Below, piece after piece: positions 17,206 to 25,937 of a stretch of 45,198 bases of DNA. Positions within the stretch are counted from its first letter, which is position 1, and each line of letters starts with the position of its first letter. Location: positions 1-45,198 of the forward strand of contig CAZFIM010000016.1 in NCBI GenBank assembly GCA_964519615.1, written 5' to 3'. This DNA comes from CAZFIM01 sp964519615. Its GTDB lineage: Bacteria; Chloroflexota; Dehalococcoidia; GIF9; UBA5629. The position numbers were made by a program, and so were the translations under genes. The notes below the pieces were generated by a model, which was not told where the DNA came from, did no database searches, and saw only the letters and a list, made by a program, of their open reading frames with translations.

Positions 17206-18387
17206 TTAGATAAGGCTGGGAAGCTCTTTGGCGGCGTCTTCCATATCGCGCAGCCGTCCGGAGGTCTCGCGCAGTCTGTCTTTCTGGGTATGAGCAAAAG
17301 CAGAAGCCCTGTCATAGTAGTCCCTGATCTTCTGGACAAAGGCCAACTGCGAGAACATGATAGTGACGTCAACGGAGCTTTTATCTCTGGGGAAGTCACC
17401 GGCTCGCACCACGGCATTCTCAGCCAGTTCTCTGAGGTAGTCGCCCAGCCCCTTGGCAATATCCATGCTCATTTCCTTGCCCGGTGCCGCCAGCAGATAC
17501 ATAGCTCTGCCCGCGTCCTCGGGACTGCAGCTCACTGAGAGCTCACTGAGCGCGGCATCCATTGCCTGCATAGCCCTGAGCGTCTCACTGCTCTTCTCCC
17601 TGAAGCTTAACCGCGCCAGCTCCCAGGGGAACTTGAATCCGCGCGGTATAGCTGCGCGTCCGACACCGATAGCCGTCCAGCCGTCGATCGACTGGATGAT
17701 ATCGCCGGCATCCAGCGTTTTGGCGCCGACATGCTTGTACTTGGTGATTTCTCCCGCGCAGAGGATGTCATAGAAAGGTTCTACGATCTGCGCGTTTATC
17801 CTCTCCAGGTTGGCGCCCATACTGGCGTCTTTTCTCACATAGCGCTGGTTATCGGCAAGAAAGATGCCGTCTGCGACCGAATGAATTGATTTAAGGCAGA
17901 CGGCTGTATTGTAAACGCTTCTTAGCTCGGCTACCTCTTCATGTTCAAAGGGCAGGACCACCATGGCATACACCGGTTTGCCGATGTAACGCTCTTTGAT
18001 CATCTGGGAGATAATGGAGATAGCACCTGAACCGGTACCGCCTGCCGCGCCCGCAACCAGCAAGAACGCATGTGATTGATAGAAATCAGGAGCCGTCCTG
18101 ATGGCATCGATGACTTTATCGCCATCTTCCCGGGCCAGTTCGGCACCCATCTCGTTGACTTTACCAACACCGTGTCCCCACGTCCTTCGTCCTCCGATGA
18201 GGATTCGATGCATATAATCTGAGCTTATAGAGTTAAGACCAGTCAAGTCCGCCTGGTCGGTATTAACTGCGTATGCACCGGTAATAATGGTTGTTTTACG
18301 CTGCTGATAAGCGATCTTGTTGAGGCGAGCAAACTCATCTGCGATACGAGAGCCGCACTGCCCTAACCCTATTACCATCAGTTTCAT
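17206..18387 (-). CDS. Tubulin/FtsZ-superfamily GTPase
   Basis: A 393-residue protein starting MKLMVIGLGQCGSRIADEF. The T1 loop is GQCGS (residues 9-13), closer to eukaryotic tubulin GQCGNQ than to FtsZ. The T4 signature is AGGTGSG (115-121), the superfamily GTP-binding motif. An NTD block (AVNTDQADL) occupies the T3 region, and KTLDAGDI may be the T7 catalytic loop. So it should bind GTP and may polymerise. It lacks an FtsZ-type C-terminal FtsA/SepF-binding peptide, ending in a helical, charged tail. It is a paralog of the truncated protein at 1-495 but has no basic tail. A good promoter lies at 18430-18458. The role (division, shape or DNA partition) is unknown. Confidence 0.9.
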   Translation of the reverse strand: MKLMVIGLGQCGSRIADEFARLNKIAYQQRKTTIITGAYAVNTDQADLTGLNSISSDYMHRILIGGRRTWGHGVGKVNEMGAELAREDGDKVIDAIRTAPDFYQSHAFLLVAGAAGGTGSGAISIISQMIKERYIGKPVYAMVVLPFEHEEVAELRSVYNTAVCLKSIHSVADGIFLADNQRYVRKDASMGANLERINAQIVEPFYDILCAGEITKYKHVGAKTLDAGDIIQSIDGWTAIGVGRAAIPRGFKFPWELARLSFREKSSETLRAMQAMDAALSELSVSCSPEDAGRAMYLLAAPGKEMSMDIAKGLGDYLRELAENAVVRAGDFPRDKSSVDVTIMFSQLAFVQKIRDYYDRASAFAHTQKDRLRETSGRLRDMEDAAKELPSLI

Positions 18388-18429
18388 ATCAGTTCCTCGC
18401 TTTCACGATTAGTTTCTGTATTCTTGCCT

Positions 18430-18458
18430 ATATTAATTGTTGTATTTTGTTTTGTCAA
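18430..18458 (-). promoter_or_regulatory. Promoter of the tubulin-like gene
   Basis: On the minus strand: TTGACA (18453-18458), a 17-base spacer, TAATAT (18430-18435). It gives a leader of about 35 bases before the ATG at 18387. The tubulin-like gene is thus transcribed separately from the surface-protein gene upstream. Confidence 0.75.
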
Positions 18459-18472
18459 GTGTAACAGATTCA

Positions 18473-20260
18473 TTATTTCCACTCTCCGCGCCTGCTCATA
18501 ACTATGACCCGCCAGGCTATTAGTATAACGGCAACAACGGCTAAAATGATTATAGGAATAACCCACCATTCCATCAGCCCCACCTTAAAAGGCTGTTCGA
18601 CCGCCCACTCGCTTTCATTTCCTGCGCCGTCGACCGCTTTCACCCGCCAGTAATAGGTGCCTTTTTTCAGGGCTTCTTCTTCCGTAAGTGCGTAATGGGT
18701 CTGTGAAAGCTTCTCTTTACGCAGCATCGAGCCTGAGAAATCTGAGCTCTGCCCCACTTCCAATACATAAATAACTCCGCTGGGGTCCTCAACCTCTTCC
18801 CACTCAAAAGTAAGCACGGCGCTGCCGATGACCCCTATCCTTTCTCCCGTCTGGGGCGAGATGAGTGACGGAATGGGGGGCGGGGTGGATTCCAGCGCAA
18901 ATGTGACCGATGCCACCGCTGCTTTGCTGTCCGCAACAGTGATAGTGTGTTCTCCGGCGCCGATTGCCGGAACTATAAAATTGACGGCGAAATTGCCCTT
19001 CAGATCGCTGGTTACCTCACTCTCTACCTTGTTGCCGTCGACGCTTATCGTTATTGCCTGGCTGCTGCCGAAGCCTGTGCCGTTAATAATAATGGTCTCG
19101 CCTATCGCGCCGGATGCGGCGCTGAGAATAATCTCCGGAGAAATAACCAGCACGGCATCTGACACCGTATCAGCCGAGGTCGTTCGTCCTGAAGCATCGA
19201 TGTAATGGCTGCCGCACGTGCTCGCCGGTACCTGAATACGGGTTGCCCACGACCCATTGGCATCCGCCGTTATAGTGCCGGCAATTACAGAACCGTCGTA
19301 GGTTATCTGGATGCCCCCCTCGTTTTCTTCAAAACCGATTCCCGTAAGCCACAGCTCGTCTCCGGTATGGATGGCATCGCCCAAATTGCCGGAGGCCATC
19401 TCCAGTTTCAATATCGGGGCCACCGTGAACGCTGCCTCATCTATATCGCCTTGCAGCGTTGTGTCTCCGAAGGCGCCGATGCCATGGCTGCCTCTGGTTG
19501 AGGAGGGGATAAAAAAGCTGGATTGCCATGAACCTTTGGTGTTGGCTTCGATGCCGGTTTTTACCGCCAGCCCATCGTAGACTATGGTGATACCTGTTTC
19601 ACCATCGGCAAATCCTGTCCCGTTTATCTCCACCATAGTACCCACTGTGCCGGATGAAGGGGTAATAGCTATGCCGGGTTTGATTTCAAAGGCGGCCGGA
19701 ACCACCTCTTCTACCGGTGTCGTGCCGCTTGCGCTGATGGTGTGCACTCCCGAATAACCGTTCGGTACTTTAACGCTTGCCTCCCAGCTTCCTTTAGCGT
19801 CTGCCTTGATGCCGCTGGTCAAAGTAGAATCATCGAAGAGCAGCTTGATATTCGCTTCATTGGCGGCAAAGCCGCTGCCGGTTGCGGTAAGATCGGACAG
19901 CGCCGCTCCCCCGCTGTCGCTGAGGGTGACCGAAGGCAGAATGCTAAAATCTGCTTTATATGTCTGCCCCCCGATTTTAAGAGAGACGGTATGTTTTCCG
20001 CGCGTATCGGCAGGGATGGTAAACAATGCTTCTGACTGGTTTGTTTCACTGCCCTGGTCAAGGAGCTGCTCTGACTCGTTCCAGTAAATGGAGAATTCGC
20101 CGGACCCGTAGCTGGCAAGCGAGCTGATCAGAACTTCAGTGCCGACAACACCTTCTTCAGGGAGAAGCGTAAGGGTGGCGGCCTGTGCCGGAGCCGGGCA
20201 TATCAACGGTATACAAAAGCTTAAAAGGAATGCCGCAGCTGCCAGCGCTCGGACCCGCAT
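18473..20260 (-). CDS. Secreted IPT/TIG-repeat and FN3-like surface protein with C-terminal anchor
   Basis: About 595 residues. The signal peptide is MRVRALAAAAFLLSFCIPL... ending PAQA. Ig-like repeats of 85-95 residues follow, each with a (S/P)xxGxxGTxVxIxGxGF start and a GSW...(I/V)P...GxHxI end (for example SGTVGTMVEINGTGFADGE and SGAIGETIIINGTGFGSSQ). Next comes one FN3-like domain (FEWEEVEDPSGVIYVLEVGQ, GTYYWRVKAVDGAGNESEW) and a C-terminal membrane helix with basic tail (VMSRRGEWK). The protein should be displayed outside the cell, anchored by its C-terminus. Start choice: ATG 20260 has GGAG seven bases upstream, and in-frame ATGs at 20281 and 20293 are also possible. It is a paralog of the protein at 31075-32367. 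Confidence 0.88.
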   Translation of the reverse strand: MRVRALAAAAFLLSFCIPLICPAPAQAATLTLLPEEGVVGTEVLISSLASYGSGEFSIYWNESEQLLDQGSETNQSEALFTIPADTRGKHTVSLKIGGQTYKADFSILPSVTLSDSGGAALSDLTATGSGFAANEANIKLLFDDSTLTSGIKADAKGSWEASVKVPNGYSGVHTISASGTTPVEEVVPAAFEIKPGIAITPSSGTVGTMVEINGTGFADGETGITIVYDGLAVKTGIEANTKGSWQSSFFIPSSTRGSHGIGAFGDTTLQGDIDEAAFTVAPILKLEMASGNLGDAIHTGDELWLTGIGFEENEGGIQITYDGSVIAGTITADANGSWATRIQVPASTCGSHYIDASGRTTSADTVSDAVLVISPEIILSAASGAIGETIIINGTGFGSSQAITISVDGNKVESEVTSDLKGNFAVNFIVPAIGAGEHTITVADSKAAVASVTFALESTPPPIPSLISPQTGERIGVIGSAVLTFEWEEVEDPSGVIYVLEVGQSSDFSGSMLRKEKLSQTHYALTEEEALKKGTYYWRVKAVDGAGNESEWAVEQPFKVGLMEWWVIPIIILAVVAVILIAWRVIVMSRRGEWK

Positions 20261-20410
20261 AAAGCTTCTCCATCCGGTCATGCTAGTTATCATAACATAA
20301 AATCCACAATTGTTTTAGATTCAGTTAGAGGATAAACGTTTTACGGCCGTATGGAGTTTACCTTTACTCGTGCGGTGATGTCTTCAGGCAGGCAGATTAC
20401 AACGCTTGTG

Positions 20411-21670
20411 TTACATGTCTTTGGAGAGACTGGCAAGAAAGTCAGTATTACTCTGCGTACGCGCCAGCCTGTCTATCATTCTCTCGCTGGCCTCGGAACT
20501 GTCCGCCGAATCCGAGAGCATGCCGATGATACGCCTCAGTATCTCCACCTGCTTGAATATCTCCGGAGGCATCATGAGCTCCTCTCTGCGCGTACCGCTG
20601 TGGAGGACGTCTATTGCCGGGAATACCCGTTTCTCAGCCAGCCGGCGGTCCAGATGCAGTTCCATATTGCCGGTACCCTTGAACTCTTCATAGATGAGGT
20701 CGTCCATACGGCTGCCGGTATCCACCAGACAGGTTGCGATGATAGTCAGGCTGCCGCCCTCCTCGATATTCCTGGCTGCGCCGAAAAAGCGCTTGGGTGG
20801 GTAGAGCGCTACCGAATCGATGCCGCCGGAAAGCGTTCTGCCGCTGGGCGGCATGGCCAGGTTGTACGAGCGGGTGAGTCTGGTGATGCCGTCCAGCAGG
20901 ATGACCACGTCAGTTCCTATTTCAGCCAGCCGTTTGGCGCGTTCCAGAGCAAGCTCAGCCACGCGGGTATGATGCTCAACCGGCACATCGAAAGTAGCCG
21001 CAACTACCTCAGCGGGCACCGAGCGTTTCCAATCCGTTACCTCCTCCGGCCTTTCCCCGATAAGGCATACCATGATATGTGCCTCAGGGTATTTGGCGAT
21101 AATGGAATTGGCGACGTTTTTCAGAAGCATCGTCTTGCCGGCTTTGGGAGGAGAAACGATAAGTCCCCGCTGACCGCGGCCGATGGGCGCGATGAGATTG
21201 ATCAGGCGTGTGGATAACTGGTTTTTGCCGGTTTCCAGATCGAACATTTTATCCGGGAAAGTAGGCGTCAGGCTGCCGAAATGCCGCCTGTTGCGGGCAT
21301 TTTCAGGGTCCTGCCCGTTGACTTTTTCCACGCGCAGGAGGCTGAAATATTTCTCGCCGTTCTTGGGCGGTCTGGCTTCTCCGCTGATGCTGTCGCCGTT
21401 CCTGAGGCCGAAACGCCTTATTTGCGAGTTCGAGATGTAGATATCGTTGGAGCCGGGCAGCAGGCTTTCCTGCCTTAAAAAGCCGTAGCCGTCATCCATG
21501 ATATCCAGTATCCCGCTTAACAGCATATGTCCCTGCTGTTCAGCCTGTGCCTGTACGATACGCTGGATGATATCGGACTTGCGCAGTCCCCTGCATCCTT
21601 CGATTTCATTCTGTTTGGCAATCTCGAGCAGTTCGTCACGAGTTTTATTTTCTAAATCATTCACATTCAT
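20411..21670 (-). CDS. rho: Transcription termination factor Rho
   Basis: A 419-residue hexameric RNA helicase. It has the N-terminal Rho domain (LENKTRDELLEIAKQ), the cold-shock-like RNA-binding domain (DGYGFLRQ, ISNSQIRRFGLRNGD), Walker A SPPKAGKT (about 163-170), Walker B VVILLDGITRL and the Q/R-loop region GGIDSVALYPPKRFFGAARN. Length is typical. Preceded by GAGGGG. It lies downstream of the transaldolase gene and pyrG on the same strand. Confidence 0.97.
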   Translation of the reverse strand: MNVNDLENKTRDELLEIAKQNEIEGCRGLRKSDIIQRIVQAQAEQQGHMLLSGILDIMDDGYGFLRQESLLPGSNDIYISNSQIRRFGLRNGDSISGEARPPKNGEKYFSLLRVEKVNGQDPENARNRRHFGSLTPTFPDKMFDLETGKNQLSTRLINLIAPIGRGQRGLIVSPPKAGKTMLLKNVANSIIAKYPEAHIMVCLIGERPEEVTDWKRSVPAEVVAATFDVPVEHHTRVAELALERAKRLAEIGTDVVILLDGITRLTRSYNLAMPPSGRTLSGGIDSVALYPPKRFFGAARNIEEGGSLTIIATCLVDTGSRMDDLIYEEFKGTGNMELHLDRRLAEKRVFPAIDVLHSGTRREELMMPPEIFKQVEILRRIIGMLSDSADSSEASERMIDRLARTQSNTDFLASLSKDM

Positions 21671-21759
21671 TATAAAAACCCCTCACATATTGGTTTACGT
21701 GTTTTTTCCTTATTTCAAACGTTTAGTAGTATTGTTGTCATACGTATGCTTATGCTGGT

Positions 21760-22428
21760 CTATTGTATAGAGGCATTCTCCCCCATCACCTTGTGCCAAT
21801 CGTCCAGAAAGCGTTTTATGCCGATATCGGTGAGCGGATGCCTGGTCATCTGCAGCAGCACGCCGAACGGCAGCGTGATAACCGGAGCGCCGGCGCATGC
21901 CGCTTCAACGCAATGTTTGGGATGCCGGATGCTTGCCGCCAGCACTCTGGTGGTGATGGTATGCGGATAGTTGCGGTATACCTGTACGATATCGCGTATC
22001 AGCCCTATCCCGTCTTCTCCGATATCATCGAGCCTGCCGACAAACGGGCTCACGAACGTCGCTCCCGCCGCCGCTCCCAGCAATGCCTGGTTTACCGAAA
22101 AACAGAGGGTGAGATTGACCTTTATATTCTCCGTTGAGAGCTGCCGGGTAGCTTCGATGCCGGCCTGGCTTGCCGGGATCTTTACCACCACATTATCAGC
22201 CCATGCCGCTATGCTTCTGGCTTCTGCAATCATGCCCTCCGCGTCAAGGCTCAGCACTTCCGTAGAGACAGGGCCGGGAACGATATCGCATATCTGCTGC
22301 ACCAGACGTTTGTAATTCACCTTCCCTTCTTTTGATACCAGGCTGGGATTGGTGGTCACGCCGGTTATGCCCATGCGGACGCCCTGTTTAATCTCTTCGA
22401 TATTGGCAGTATCCAGAAAAAGCTCCAT
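21760..22428 (-). CDS. tal: Transaldolase / fructose-6-phosphate aldolase family protein
   Basis: A 222-residue small-subfamily transaldolase (MipB/TalC type): MELFLDTANIEEIKQG, GVTTNPSLVSKEG, the Schiff-base Lys in NVVVKIPAS and TLCFSVNQALLGAAAGATFVSPFVGRLDD. The (beta/alpha)8 enzyme exchanges dihydroxyacetone units in sugar-phosphate metabolism. Whether it is a true transaldolase or a fructose-6-phosphate aldolase cannot be decided from sequence. It lies 40 bases after pyrG and 89 before rho. Confidence 0.93.
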   Translation of the reverse strand: MELFLDTANIEEIKQGVRMGITGVTTNPSLVSKEGKVNYKRLVQQICDIVPGPVSTEVLSLDAEGMIAEARSIAAWADNVVVKIPASQAGIEATRQLSTENIKVNLTLCFSVNQALLGAAAGATFVSPFVGRLDDIGEDGIGLIRDIVQVYRNYPHTITTRVLAASIRHPKHCVEAACAGAPVITLPFGVLLQMTRHPLTDIGIKRFLDDWHKVMGENASIQ

Positions 22429-22468
22429 TGATTACTCCTCGCTCACTCTCTACATTATATAACCGTAA

Positions 22469-24097
22469 TTAAATAGGCATGGTTACCTGTGTGCCTTCTA
22501 CCATGGTATTCTTGGCGGCGCCGATAAATCCCATGAACAGGGGGTGCGGCTTGTTGGGGCGGGATTTGAACTCCGCGTGAAACTGGCAGGCAACCATCCA
22601 TGGATGGTCTTTGAGCTCGGCTATCTCCACTAGATTTCCATCAGGGGATGTGCCGCTGCAGATAAGCCCTTTCTCCTCCATCTGCCTCCTGTATTTGTTG
22701 TTGAACTCATACCTGTGGCGGTGGCGTTCATGTACCAGCTCGCTTTGATAGGCCTGTGCTGCCTTTGTGCCGGGAAGAAGGTGACAGGGATATACGCCCA
22801 GCCTCATCGTACCACCTTTATCATTGATGTGCTGCTGTTCCAGCATAAGGTCGATCACAGGATAGGGGGTGTCCGTATCGAATTCGGTTGAATTCGCGCG
22901 GTTATTTCCAAAGGTATATCGTCCGAACTCTATCACCAGTATCTGCATGCCCAGACAGAGTCCCAGATAGGGGATATTGTTCATGCGGGCATAGGCGGCC
23001 GATAGTATCATGCCCTCTATGCCGCGGTAGCCGAATCCGCCGGGGACGATAATTCCCTGAGCGGTTTTGAGCATCCCCTCTACCTCGCCTTTCTCAAGGT
23101 CTTCCGATTGAACCCAGATTATGTTGATATCCCTGTCATGTCCCAGCGCGGCGTGGTACAGCGCTTCACGTACCGAGTAATAGGCATCCTGAAGCTCCAC
23201 GTATTTGCCCACCAGGGCGATAGTAACAGGCTCTTTAGGCTCTTTGATCAACCCCACCATGTGCCGCCACTGCTTAAGGTCTGCATTACCGGCGTCCAAA
23301 CGCAGGCGGCTTACGATCAGTTCGCTCAAGCCCGTATCCTCGAGCATGAGTGGGACCTCATAGATGGTCTCGGCAGTGGAGAGGGGGATTACCGCATCTT
23401 TGTCCACATCGCAGAAAAGAGCTATTTTATCCTTGATCCCCTGTGAAATCTCATAGTCCGCCCTGCATAAAATAATATCCGGCTGAATACCTATACGCCG
23501 CAGCTCATTGACGCTGTGCTGCGTAGGCTTTGTTTTGAGCTCGCCCGTGGTGCCTATATGAGGGAGGAAGGTTACGTGTATATACAGTACGTTATCCCTG
23601 CCCACCTCGTTTCGCATTTGCCGTATCGCTTCCAGAAAGGGCTGCCCTTCAATATCGCCGACGGTGCCTCCCACCTCCACAATGACTACATCCGCATCGG
23701 AGAGCTCTGCGACCTTGCGTATCCTTTTCTTTATTTCATTGGTCACGTGAGGGATCACCTGTATGGTGCCGCCGAGGAAGTCTCCTCTCCGCTCTCCCGC
23801 TATCACGTCCGAATAGATTTGCCCTGAAGTGACATTGGAAGCGCTGGTAAGGTCGAGATCGATGAACCTCTCATAATGTCCCAGGTCTAGGTCTGTTTCC
23901 GCACCGTCATCGGTCACAAAGACCTCTCCATGCTGATAGGGAGACATGGTGCCCGGGTCAACGTTCAAATAGGGGTCCAGTTTCTGTACGGATACGGATA
24001 TGCCGCGGCTCTTCAATATCCTGCCGATGGAGGCAACGCTGATGCCTTTTCCTACCGAGCTTACTACGCCGCCTGTTACAAATATATATTTACTCAT
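22469..24097 (-). CDS. pyrG: CTP synthase
   Basis: A 542-residue enzyme making CTP from UTP, ATP and glutamine. The synthetase domain opens with KYIFVTGGVVSSVGKGI and has QKLDPYLNVDPGTMSPYQHGEVFV. The class I glutamine amidotransferase domain has GGFGYRG, the nucleophile in YLGLCLGMQ and the late His/Glu in CQFHAEFKSRP. All catalytic segments are present. A perfect-consensus promoter lies 237 bases upstream. The ribosome-binding site at the ATG is weak. Confidence 0.97.
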   Translation of the reverse strand: MSKYIFVTGGVVSSVGKGISVASIGRILKSRGISVSVQKLDPYLNVDPGTMSPYQHGEVFVTDDGAETDLDLGHYERFIDLDLTSASNVTSGQIYSDVIAGERRGDFLGGTIQVIPHVTNEIKKRIRKVAELSDADVVIVEVGGTVGDIEGQPFLEAIRQMRNEVGRDNVLYIHVTFLPHIGTTGELKTKPTQHSVNELRRIGIQPDIILCRADYEISQGIKDKIALFCDVDKDAVIPLSTAETIYEVPLMLEDTGLSELIVSRLRLDAGNADLKQWRHMVGLIKEPKEPVTIALVGKYVELQDAYYSVREALYHAALGHDRDINIIWVQSEDLEKGEVEGMLKTAQGIIVPGGFGYRGIEGMILSAAYARMNNIPYLGLCLGMQILVIEFGRYTFGNNRANSTEFDTDTPYPVIDLMLEQQHINDKGGTMRLGVYPCHLLPGTKAAQAYQSELVHERHRHRYEFNNKYRRQMEEKGLICSGTSPDGNLVEIAELKDHPWMVACQFHAEFKSRPNKPHPLFMGFIGAAKNTMVEGTQVTMPI

Positions 24098-24333
24098 TTT
24101 CTTTTTACACCATGACTATCAACGGTATATTCTTACCGGATATCCGCAAAGGGAAAGCGCTGTGCCTCCTGACTCTCGTATCTGAAGAACCTTTCTGCCA
24201 GCGTGGTATATGTGCAGTCATACATCATCTGGTAATTGTGGTAATCAATAAATAACTAACCTAATATAAATCCAGTATGGAAAGAATTAAACGAACTATC
24301 AGCTATAAAGGTATGGTACGGAGGTTTTTCTTA

Positions 24334-24362
24334 ATTATATTTATCCGCCTTTTGCTTGTCAA
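24334..24362 (-). promoter_or_regulatory. Consensus promoter upstream of pyrG
   Basis: On the minus strand: TTGACA (24357-24362), exactly 17 bases, TATAAT (24334-24339). It drives leftward toward pyrG (start 24097), giving a leader of about 230 bases. No tRNA is seen in 24098-24405; one weak 31-codon ORF lies at 24133-24228. The long leader may hold a pyrimidine-responsive control element, but no terminator hairpin with a T tract was found. Confidence 0.75.
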
Positions 24363-24405
24363 GTTCCGAAGCGGGCATTATCACTGCTTATACCACGGAT
24401 ACTGG

Positions 24406-25653
24406 TTAAGGAGATTGCGTAACTTTGGGGTCCTGCCATACCGCCCAGTTTTCTTTGTAGAGAGCGCCTGCCTTATCCTCCACGCGCAGCAGGAACCTTG
24501 TCTTGCGGCCTTCCAGACCGCTTAAATCAACTTCATAGCTGTCCAGCGCGCCGTCGTAGGCAGCGAATACGCCGGGAGCCCATGCCACACGTCCCGTGGC
24601 ATCCAGATATCCGAACAAAAACCAGACGCCGTCCGTTTCCTCCGCGCCCTTTTTGAAACCGACTTTCGCGGTGAACTTGGCCTGCATGGGAACAACGATG
24701 TCTCTGCTCATAGGCGCGCGCGACACCGAGTCGGTATAGAAATCAGCGAACGTCCCCTCTATCCATCCCTGATCTATGGGCGGAGGATAGGTGGCAAGGA
24801 TGGAACCGTAGCCTCTGTCATCCTCCAGAGCCATATTCTTGGTGAAAGCGGCGCCGGTGGAGCTGGTCGAGGGCGAGGGGAACATGATCGTTCCGGAATT
24901 GGTCGTCCAGTTTACCCGGTGCGCGTTATCGACAAAGCTGTAGACGAACAGATCGCCGAGGATAGTGCTGCCGCAGTTGTTATCATCGATTGCCTCGGCA
25001 ACGGCGTACTCCTCATCGACGCAGACTTTGACTACATACTGCGTGACGCTCTCGGTGGATTTAAACGCGGACGATTCGAGGGTGTAGGGGTAGTTATAGC
25101 CGGTGAAATTCTCCGTGCGCTCCTCGCCGGCCTCCATCGGGGCAACGTAGTCGTCGGACTCCTTATGTCCGTTGACATAAAGATAGGACCTGGTAGCGGC
25201 CGCCTTGCCTTTGCCCTGATTGACTATCGTGTAATAGACCGTCTTTCCCTGCAGCCAGACCTTCGTTACTATCAAATCAGCCTTTTCTACAACGGCAGCG
25301 GCAACGTTTACGGTAACCGTCGCGGTGGTAGTGCCCGCCTCATTGGTGGCGGTGAGGGTGTAGGTGGTGGTGGCGGCGGGAGACACCTGTACTGTGCTCA
25401 CCGGCCCTACTGTCCCTACTACGGGGTGTACGGTGACATTGGTCGCCCCCGAGACATCCCAGTCCAGCCTTGACTGCTGCCCTTCGGTTATGGAATCAGG
25501 AGCCGCGGTGAATGAATTAACCACCGGATGGGAAAGCACCGGTGAGCCCTCCTGCGGCGGCTGATGCTCGACGACGGTGATACAGCCGGATAAGAGCGCA
25601 AATAGCGTTATAAGCAGCACAACTATGACACACTGCGGCCGCTGTTTTTTCAT
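24406..25653 (-). CDS. Lipoprotein with Ig-like and CARDB-like domains
   Basis: A 415-residue lipoprotein. The signal peptide ends in the lipobox LSGC (Cys24). Next is a Pro-rich linker, then an Ig-like module (NSFTAAPDSITEGQQSRLDWDVSGA, TTTYTLTATNEAG), then a CARDB-like domain (KADLIVTKVWLQGKTVYYTI, NQGKGKAA, VDEEYAVAEAIDDNN). The C-terminal half (about 230-415) is Trp/Tyr-rich with no family I recognise. It should be anchored to the outer face of the membrane and may bind other surface proteins such as the giant protein encoded upstream. Confidence 0.85.
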   Translation of the reverse strand: MKKQRPQCVIVVLLITLFALLSGCITVVEHQPPQEGSPVLSHPVVNSFTAAPDSITEGQQSRLDWDVSGATNVTVHPVVGTVGPVSTVQVSPAATTTYTLTATNEAGTTTATVTVNVAAAVVEKADLIVTKVWLQGKTVYYTIVNQGKGKAAATRSYLYVNGHKESDDYVAPMEAGEERTENFTGYNYPYTLESSAFKSTESVTQYVVKVCVDEEYAVAEAIDDNNCGSTILGDLFVYSFVDNAHRVNWTTNSGTIMFPSPSTSSTGAAFTKNMALEDDRGYGSILATYPPPIDQGWIEGTFADFYTDSVSRAPMSRDIVVPMQAKFTAKVGFKKGAEETDGVWFLFGYLDATGRVAWAPGVFAAYDGALDSYEVDLSGLEGRKTRFLLRVEDKAGALYKENWAVWQDPKVTQSP

Positions 25654-25688
25654 CGCACGTTACCCCCGCGGAAAATGTAGCTAAGGTT

Positions 25689-25717
25689 AGTATAGAGGCG
25701 GGCATGAGAGATGTCAA
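25689..25717 (-). promoter_or_regulatory. Promoter of the lipoprotein gene
   Basis: On the minus strand: TTGACA (25712-25717), 17 bases, TATACT (25689-25694), about 35 bases ahead of the lipoprotein ATG at 25653. Confidence 0.75.
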
Positions 25718-25833
25718 CTGTTTTGAATGCGCAGTTGCAAGACCTGTTTTATACGAGCTGCCTGCCCACAGGCAGCCGTTGCTCCTGGCGGTGACAGTAC
25801 TGTTTGCCAGCGGGGCGACAGGCCTCATCTTAC

Positions 25834-25860
25834 CTGCCGGCGGACTCCTTGCGATGACAG
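25834..25860 (-). repeat. Partial copy of the intergenic repeat found at 30744
   Basis: On the minus strand this stretch matches the left arm of the element at 30744-30945 (TGTCATCGC, AGGAGTCCGCCGGCAGG) with a single base difference. It is a repeat fragment between the lipoprotein gene and the terminator of the giant surface-protein gene. Confidence 0.7.
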
Positions 25861-25886
25861 GCTGCAAGAGAGGGAAAGAGAGTAAA

Positions 25887-25916
25887 AAAAGGGGGCGGCT
25901 TAAGCCGCCCCCTTTT
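25887..25916 (-). terminator. Strong rho-independent terminator of the giant surface-protein gene
   Basis: A perfect inverted repeat, AAAAGGGGGCGGCTT / AAGCCGCCCCCTTTT, followed on the minus strand by a run of seven T. It starts 22 bases past the stop of the gene at 25938-29723. Confidence 0.9.
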
Positions 25917-25937
25917 CATCACCACTTCGTGGCGAAA

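Noticed and set aside
24133..24228. 31-codon minus-strand ORF in the pyrG leader
   Set aside because: No ribosome-binding site and no attenuator hairpin linked to it; could be a leader peptide but evidence is too weak.
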